Below are positions 59,150 through 64,000 of a DNA stretch of 64,000 nucleotides, piece by piece (within the stretch, counting starts at the first letter, position 1; every line of letters begins with the position of its first letter). The stretch covers positions 124,001-188,000 of the forward strand of contig JAZKJV010000299.1 in NCBI GenBank assembly GCA_037367405.1, in the 5' to 3' direction. The notes beneath the pieces are model-generated. The model was given only the letters and a program-made list of their open reading frames with translations. It was not told the DNA's origin and did no database searches. The DNA comes from Ottelia alismoides (Eukaryota > Streptophyta > Magnoliopsida > Alismatales > Hydrocharitaceae). Both the position numbers and the translations under genes were made by a program.

Positions 59150-62100
59150 TCATACCAGAAGAATGGGGGCAACGTCAATGGTCGGTGGATCATGATCAAG
59201 ATATAATTTCAAGCGTTGACCATTGACGCGGAAGGTAGAAGAAGATGACGGTTCGGATATGTCGATGCTGCCATTGTCATGTACCTTCCTGACCACATAC
59301 GGTCCTTTCCACTTGCTCTGCAACTTTCCTGGGAATAATTTCAGCCTGGAATCAAACAACCATACTCTCTGATCTGGCTCAAACTGTTTATGGCTGATAT
59401 GCGAATCATGCCATGTCTTCACTTTTTCCTTGTACTGTAGGCTGTTGGAAAAGGCTGTATCTCTCAATTCTTCCAGGGCTGCCAATTCTGCTCTTCTTTG
59501 GTCTCCTATACTCTCGGGATCTAGAAGCAACTCAGTAACTGCCCAAAAAGATTTATGCTTGATCTCCACTGGCAAATGGCACGGCTTGCCATAGACGAGA
59601 CGAAAGGGAGATGTTCCCAATGAATTCTTGAAAGAAGTCCGATAAGCCCACAAGACCGAGTCCAAAAGCTGTGACCAATCCTTTCGGTCTGGGCGGACAA
59701 CTTTCTGCAAGATAGTCTTTATCTCCCTGTTCGATACTTCGGCAAGACCATTAGTCTGAGGGTGATAAGGAGTGGCAACCCGATGGTCAATGCCGAACTC
59801 GTCTGCAAGGGCCCTGACTTTGTCATTGATGAAGTGAGACCCCCCGTCTGAAATCAAGACTCTAGGTACACCGAACCGTGAAATGATATTTTTTCTCAAA
59901 AATTTGCAAACGGTTTTAGCATCTGCGGCTCGGGCGGGGATAGCCTCAACCCATCGGCTGACATAATCTACAGCGAGCAAAATATGCTCAAATCCCTGAC
60001 TCTTAGGAAATGGGCCCATGAAATCAATCCCCCATGCATCAAAAACCTCACAGAAGTGAATGGGTTGCATGGGCATCATGTCTCTCTGTCCGCAGGTTCC
60101 CATTTTCTGACAGTCAGTACATCTCTTCACGAACTCATCAGAATCCTTGAAGAGAGTAGGCCACCATAGGCCGGATTGAAGCACCTTCTGTGCTGTTCTT
60201 TTTCCAGAATGTTGTCCTCCTGCCTCAAGCTTGTGGCAGTATGTGAGGACGCTATGCTGATCTTCTTGAGGAATGCACCTCCTCCAGATATTATCCCCTC
60301 CTTCATGATAAAGGACGGGATCCTCCCAATGGTAAAACTTGGCCTTAGCTAGGAAGGTCTCAAGTTTCTGTCTGGGCCAACCCTGAGGGACTGTCTTGGC
60401 AACAAGATAGTTTACAAAGTCAGCATACCACGGGAGTGAGGTGACAGCCAAGATCGCCTCGTCTGGAAATGTCTCAGTGATAGGTGCGCTGGGCTCAGAT
60501 TCCTCAAGATTCTCCAATCTGGAGAGATGATCCGCCACCACATTCTTGACTCCAGGCTTGTCCTTAATTTCAATATCAAATTCCTGGAGTAGAAGGATCC
60601 ATCTGGTGAGACGTGCTTTGGCATCCTTCTTAGCCATTAAGTACCGGATGGCGGTATGATCAGTATAAATGGTCACTCTAGATCCGAGAATATATGATCG
60701 ATACTTATCAAGAGCGAAGACTACAGCCAGCATCTCTTTCTCAGTCACAGTGTAATTCCGATGCGCGGCATCCAAAGTCCGGCTGGCGTAGTGAATGGCG
60801 AACGGTAAACCATCCCTCCTCTGTCCAAGCACAGCCCCAACGGCAAAATCTGAAGCATCCGTCATGATCTCGAATGGGAGAGACCAATCGGGCGGCTGAA
60901 GGACAGGAGCTGAGACAACCATATTCTTGAGAGTCTCAAATGATTCAAGACACTTATCATTAACAATAAACTCGGTGTCTTTGGTGAGCAAGTCAGTAAG
61001 CGGTCGGGCAATTCGACTGAAGTCCTGAATGAACCGTCGGTAGAAACCGACATGCCCCAGAAAAGACCGTAACTGACGCAAATTGGATGGCGGATTGAGT
61101 TTTCTGATGATATCCACCTTAGCCGGATCGACCTCCATGCCCCTGTTGGAGACGATATGACCAAGGACCGTCCCCTGAGTCATCTTGAAATGACTCTTCT
61201 CCCAGGATAAGACAAGATTGACCTCAATGCAGCGCTTCAGCACACGGTCTAGGCAGTCAAGACAAGCGTCAAACCCGTCGCCATAGACCGAGAAGTCATC
61301 CATGAAGACCTCTAAACAGTCACCCACCATGTCCGAGAAGATGGACAACATGCACCTTTGGAATGTCGCCGGAGCGTTACATAGACCAAAGGGCATCCGT
61401 TTGAAAGCATACGTCCCAAACGGACAGGTGAATGTCGTTTTCTCCTGGTCTTCGGGCGTAATGGCCACCTGATTGTATCCAGAGTACCCATCAAGAAAGC
61501 AGTAATGACTCTTCCCGGCTAACCGCTCGATAATCTGATCAATGAAGGGAAGCGGGAAGTGATCCTTCTTGGTGGCCTCATTCAATCGTCTGTAGTCCAC
61601 ACAGACCCTCCAAGAAGTCGGTACTCTGGTAGCGATCTCCTCTCCAGACTCATTGACAACTGTAGTGATACCCGTCTTCTTGGGTACCACATGTAACGGA
61701 CTTACCCATTTGGAGTCAGAGATGGGATAGATGAAATCGGCGCTCCACCACTTGGAGATTTCTTTCATTACTATGTCTCGAAGATTCGGGTTCAGCCGTC
61801 GTTGGAACTCACGCGACGGCTTAGCGTTATCCTCAAGATAAATGTGGTGAGAGCAAAGATTTGGGCTCAGCCCTTGGAGATCAGCTATACTCCAACCGAT
61901 TGCCTTGTGGTTTCTTTCAAGAACCTCCATCAGACGAGATTCTTGTTCTCCAGTCAAATCTGCTGAGATAATGACTGGGTGCATTTCTGGCTCTCCAGCA
62001 AGGAATCTGTACTTCATTGATTGCGGCAGAGGTTTTCGTTCTGGACAACTGGGAGGTGGCAGATCTGGCTTCTGATATGTCTGTGTAAATGCTACCAGGT

Positions 62101-63286
62101 CTGCATGTGAGAACTCTCGCACTGCATGAATTTCTGACGAAGAGCGGCCTGATGGATCATCAATAAACTGCACTGGCTTGCACTCAGTCATGGCTGCTGG
62201 CTCAGAAGGAATCAGACAGGGCAAATAATCATCAAAGTCATCCCAGTCAATGTCTGAATCCGAGGGATCAGAAGACGATGAGCAAGATTGAAATTCCTCA
62301 GCACCACTCATCACAACACTGTCAGCCTCAGAAATATCCTCATTCAGGGATGTGCTCTCCCGGCTCTCGACTGCCATGAGCTTGAGATACAGTGAATTTG
62401 TCGGCAAGGCGAGGGTCGGTGCTACGGGATCTTTCCAGTTGGATTCATCATCAGTCATCTCGAAATCACAAACCTGGTGGATGTCTAGCTCCTCCTCTGT
62501 CATCTGCTCGGCTTCGCTGGACTGTTCTGAGCATTCTGCCTCTCTGGCTCTGATTTCTTCGATCGTCTCTATTTGTATGGTTTCGCCCTCTACGCGAAAA
62601 CATACCTTCCCACTATCATGGTCGGTCACCGCCTTGGCTGTGGCCAAGAATGGACGTCCGAGGATGATGGGGGCATCAGTTACCGACTCAGGGATCTCCA
62701 TGTCCAACACAACGAAGTCCACGGGGAATTGCAGGCCCTGAATGGTAACGACCACGTCTCTCAATAACCCCTTCGGCCTCTTAATCGACCTATCAGCAAA
62801 CTGAAGGACGGTTCTGCTTCGAAGGAGAGGGCCAAACTCGAATTGCTTGAGTAAGGCTGCCGGAAGGAGGTTAATTGAAGAGCCGTTGTCTAATAGAGTA
62901 CGATCAAACTGCTGCTCCTGAATCTCGCATCTGACATAGGGAGCTCCTGCGTCTGGTCGCTTGGCTGGCAATGTTTTCTGAATGGCGCAGCAAGTGTCAT
63001 GAGTGAGCATATGGATTTGATCCCTGTGCCTCTTCTTCCTTCTGACAGTAGTTGTTTCTTTCAAATTCCTCTTGAAGAAGGGGATATGCTCAAATGCTTC
63101 TCGTAGAGTCAGCTGAATATGAAATCTGTCAATCATCTCGTTGCCGAACTCTACCTGTTGGCTCTTTTTTGGATTTTCTTTTTTACTCTGCCTCAGGGAA
63201 GGGGATTGTAGGGGGCTCCTTAGATGGAGGGCTAGGAATCGGTCCCTGTGCCTGTGAAGATGGATAATCCATACAATCATCATCAT
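59150..63286 (-). CDS. pol: Intact pol of element C: protease, RT, RNase H, integrase
   Basis: An open frame of 1378 codons. The first 30 or so residues are gag sequence in the wrong frame, and real pol begins near residue 34. Protease has D-N-G-S-S at 133-137 and P-I-I-L-G-R at 206-211. An acidic linker spans about 240-400. RT has F-L-D-G-Y (597-601) and F-M-D-D (661-664). RNase H has D810, E851, D876 and D919. Integrase has the zinc ligands H1018, H1026, C1056 and C1059, the triad D1088, D1147 and E1183 (35 residues between the last two), and a C-terminal W-K-G-P-Y module (1326-1330). There is no chromodomain, as is usual in Athila. The gag frame (63183 onward) overlaps it by about 100 bases and ends in TAA. 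D lacks this frame break: compared with D, C is 17 bases shorter at the joint, so the break looks private to C. Confidence 0.93.
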   Translation of the reverse strand: MMMIVWIIHLHRHRDRFLALHLRSPLQSPSLRQSKKENPKKSQQVEFGNEMIDRFHIQLTLREAFEHIPFFKRNLKETTTVRRKKRHRDQIHMLTHDTCCAIQKTLPAKRPDAGAPYVRCEIQEQQFDRTLLDNGSSINLLPAALLKQFEFGPLLRSRTVLQFADRSIKRPKGLLRDVVVTIQGLQFPVDFVVLDMEIPESVTDAPIILGRPFLATAKAVTDHDSGKVCFRVEGETIQIETIEEIRAREAECSEQSSEAEQMTEEELDIHQVCDFEMTDDESNWKDPVAPTLALPTNSLYLKLMAVESRESTSLNEDISEADSVVMSGAEEFQSCSSSSDPSDSDIDWDDFDDYLPCLIPSEPAAMTECKPVQFIDDPSGRSSSEIHAVREFSHADLVAFTQTYQKPDLPPPSCPERKPLPQSMKYRFLAGEPEMHPVIISADLTGEQESRLMEVLERNHKAIGWSIADLQGLSPNLCSHHIYLEDNAKPSREFQRRLNPNLRDIVMKEISKWWSADFIYPISDSKWVSPLHVVPKKTGITTVVNESGEEIATRVPTSWRVCVDYRRLNEATKKDHFPLPFIDQIIERLAGKSHYCFLDGYSGYNQVAITPEDQEKTTFTCPFGTYAFKRMPFGLCNAPATFQRCMLSIFSDMVGDCLEVFMDDFSVYGDGFDACLDCLDRVLKRCIEVNLVLSWEKSHFKMTQGTVLGHIVSNRGMEVDPAKVDIIRKLNPPSNLRQLRSFLGHVGFYRRFIQDFSRIARPLTDLLTKDTEFIVNDKCLESFETLKNMVVSAPVLQPPDWSLPFEIMTDASDFAVGAVLGQRRDGLPFAIHYASRTLDAAHRNYTVTEKEMLAVVFALDKYRSYILGSRVTIYTDHTAIRYLMAKKDAKARLTRWILLLQEFDIEIKDKPGVKNVVADHLSRLENLEESEPSAPITETFPDEAILAVTSLPWYADFVNYLVAKTVPQGWPRQKLETFLAKAKFYHWEDPVLYHEGGDNIWRRCIPQEDQHSVLTYCHKLEAGGQHSGKRTAQKVLQSGLWWPTLFKDSDEFVKRCTDCQKMGTCGQRDMMPMQPIHFCEVFDAWGIDFMGPFPKSQGFEHILLAVDYVSRWVEAIPARAADAKTVCKFLRKNIISRFGVPRVLISDGGSHFINDKVRALADEFGIDHRVATPYHPQTNGLAEVSNREIKTILQKVVRPDRKDWSQLLDSVLWAYRTSFKNSLGTSPFRLVYGKPCHLPVEIKHKSFWAVTELLLDPESIGDQRRAELAALEELRDTAFSNSLQYKEKVKTWHDSHISHKQFEPDQRVWLFDSRLKLFPGKLQSKWKGPYVVRKVHDNGSIDISEPSSSSTFRVNGQRLKLYLDHDPPTIDVAPILLV

Positions 63287-64000
63287 TCAACACATATGGA
63301 TCCATAATTTGAACAGAAACCTTTCCTTTATTCATATTTTTGCTTTTGTTTTTCTTCCCACAGTCTCTAGATACAAAATGTGGCAACATCACAGATGGCT
63401 CAACAAAAGTGGATGTGGTGGCCTCAGTACCGCCACTAGCACCTGTCTTCGCGGCATCAGCACCGCGCTCTGGTTCAGCATCCAAAATGGTGGCATCAGC
63501 ACCACCGTCTGCATCTGGTATCACGACGGCATCAGCACCGTCGTCCTGGTCTCCATCATTGGTGGCATCAGCACCACTGTCTTCAACATCATCTGTAGCG
63601 GCATCAGCATCGCTCCTCTGCTCCTCTGGCGCTTCTGGTTCGGCATCGGGTTGTCGCTCAGAAGAGGCGCCGCCGGCTGGCATCCTACCGCTCCTAGTAG
63701 TAACAAAATCAGCATCATGATAGGAATAAGACATGTCACTCAAATAATCACTAGGAGAGGTATCCTCTGTGGACTCTACCTGCTCAGATTTTCTTTTTAA
63801 ATTATTCGGATTAGGTTCGATCTGAGCGGGTATGGCGGCCTTGCCTTTGATGAAATCCCGCATCTCCTGCCGGAACTCATCCATTTCTTGCCTGAAAGAT
63901 GCTCGCTGTTCAGATAGCAAGCGGGCAAGATCATCAAGAGCAGGGTTCTCGAAGGCTGGACCCTGAGAACCGGATGTCTGTCCCTGCTGGAAATGGGGCT
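63183..64000 (-). CDS. gag: gag C-terminal part of element C (runs off the right edge)
   Basis: The frame is open from the edge to TAA at 63183. It starts in G-P-A-F-E-N-P-A-L-D-D-L-A-R, the segment that ends the gag core in D too, so the start codon lies outside. Next is an amphipathic Gln/Glu/Arg-rich part (Q-E-M-D-E-F-R-Q-E-M), a Lys-rich stretch, and an Asp/Ala tail built from 12-residue units with G-A-D-A. A Lys/Asn-rich patch (K-K-N-K-S-K-N-M-N-K-G) follows, then P-F-P-E-A-E. The protein would form the particle and bind RNA. No CCHC zinc knuckle is present in the visible part. Confidence 0.85.
   Translation of the reverse strand, partial: PHFQQGQTSGSQGPAFENPALDDLARLLSEQRASFRQEMDEFRQEMRDFIKGKAAIPAQIEPNPNNLKRKSEQVESTEDTSPSDYLSDMSYSYHDADFVTTRSGRMPAGGASSERQPDAEPEAPEEQRSDADAATDDVEDSGADATNDGDQDDGADAVVIPDADGGADATILDAEPERGADAAKTGASGGTEATTSTFVEPSVMLPHFVSRDCGKKNKSKNMNKGKVSVQIMDPYVLNDDDCMDYPSSQAQGPIPSPPSKEPPTIPFPEAE
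63453..63611 (-). repeat. 36-bp coding repeats in the gag tail of C
   Basis: The plus-strand dodecamer ggcatcagcacc recurs at 63453, 63492, 63528 and 63564, and with one change at 63600, giving spacings of 39, 36, 36 and 36. In sense it encodes G-A-D-A. D has a decayed version at 50665-50870. Confidence 0.85.

Larger units (their letters stand above)
52806..64000 (-). mobile_element. Element C: best preserved Athila-type retrotransposon, 5' end outside window
   Basis: In sense order from the right edge: gag (partial), pol (59150-63286), a 2.5-kb 3' region, polypurine tract and 3' LTR (52806-56642). The target is the RT of element D, and gtact (52801-52805) should recur at the far end. Pol has no stop over 1378 codons and all catalytic residues of RT, RNase H and integrase are present, so it is recent compared with its neighbours. 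The gag and pol frames do not match (see pol). Confidence 0.93.

Noticed and set aside
63453..63611. Regular 36-bp repeat resembling a CRISPR array
   Set aside because: The repeats are in frame inside gag, only 12 bp of each unit is constant, and the context is a plant retrotransposon.

Overview
The window looks like intergenic, repeat-filled nuclear DNA of a flowering plant. I found no host gene, tRNA or rRNA. It is a nest of Ty3/gypsy LTR retrotransposons of the Athila type. The lineage rests on three things: the order gag-protease-RT-RNase H-integrase with a long non-coding 3' region; protease sites of the form L-D-N-G-S-S-I-N-L-L-P and RT motifs F-L-D-G-Y and V-F-M-D-D-F; and primer-binding sites matching the 3' end of plant tRNA-Asp in five elements. 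The species cannot be named from the sequence.

Layout, left to right. Element A (minus; 1-8096 internal, 5' LTR 8097-11963) runs off the left edge. Its LTR is shared with a 3'-region remnant B (11964-13664), which ends in an LTR piece (13665-14130). Next come element H, reduced to leader, PBS and LTR (14131-16978), and element F, reduced to gag, leader, PBS and LTR (16979-23609). G (23610-26944) and G2 (32392-37061) are two copies of one non-autonomous family. They share an LTR (26945-32391) that another LTR (X, 28725-32057) has invaded. The outer LTR of G2 (37062-41188) carries a 1.26-kb Mutator-like element (39338-40601) with a perfect 9-bp target duplication. Then comes a gag-protease remnant E (41189-43495). 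All of these lie on the minus strand.

E is interrupted at 43496 by element D on the plus strand (LTR, PBS, leader, gag, protease and the start of RT, to 52805). D is interrupted inside the RT motif F-L-D-G-Y by element C on the minus strand (3' LTR 52806-56642, 3' region to 59149, an open 1378-codon pol at 59150-63286, gag running off the right edge). C is the best preserved. The others carry stops and frameshifts, many in D of the C-to-T kind expected where methylated cytosines decay.

The order of interruptions gives a relative history: E before G/G2 before F before H before A/B, and E before D before C. Repeatedly the outer 5' end of one LTR abuts the interior of the next element, which is what the right-hand side of a same-orientation insertion nest looks like. 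The left halves would lie outside the window. Two LTRs (8097-11963 and 26945-32391) instead have a PBS on one side and a polypurine tract on the other, the structure of tandem elements sharing one LTR.

The most unusual signals are non-coding: paired inverted W-box motifs about 205 bp upstream of the TATA box in four diverged LTRs; polypurine-tract-plus-hairpin modules repeated in the 3' region of two families; conserved blocks in the leaders; and a protease change shared by both copies of the G family.
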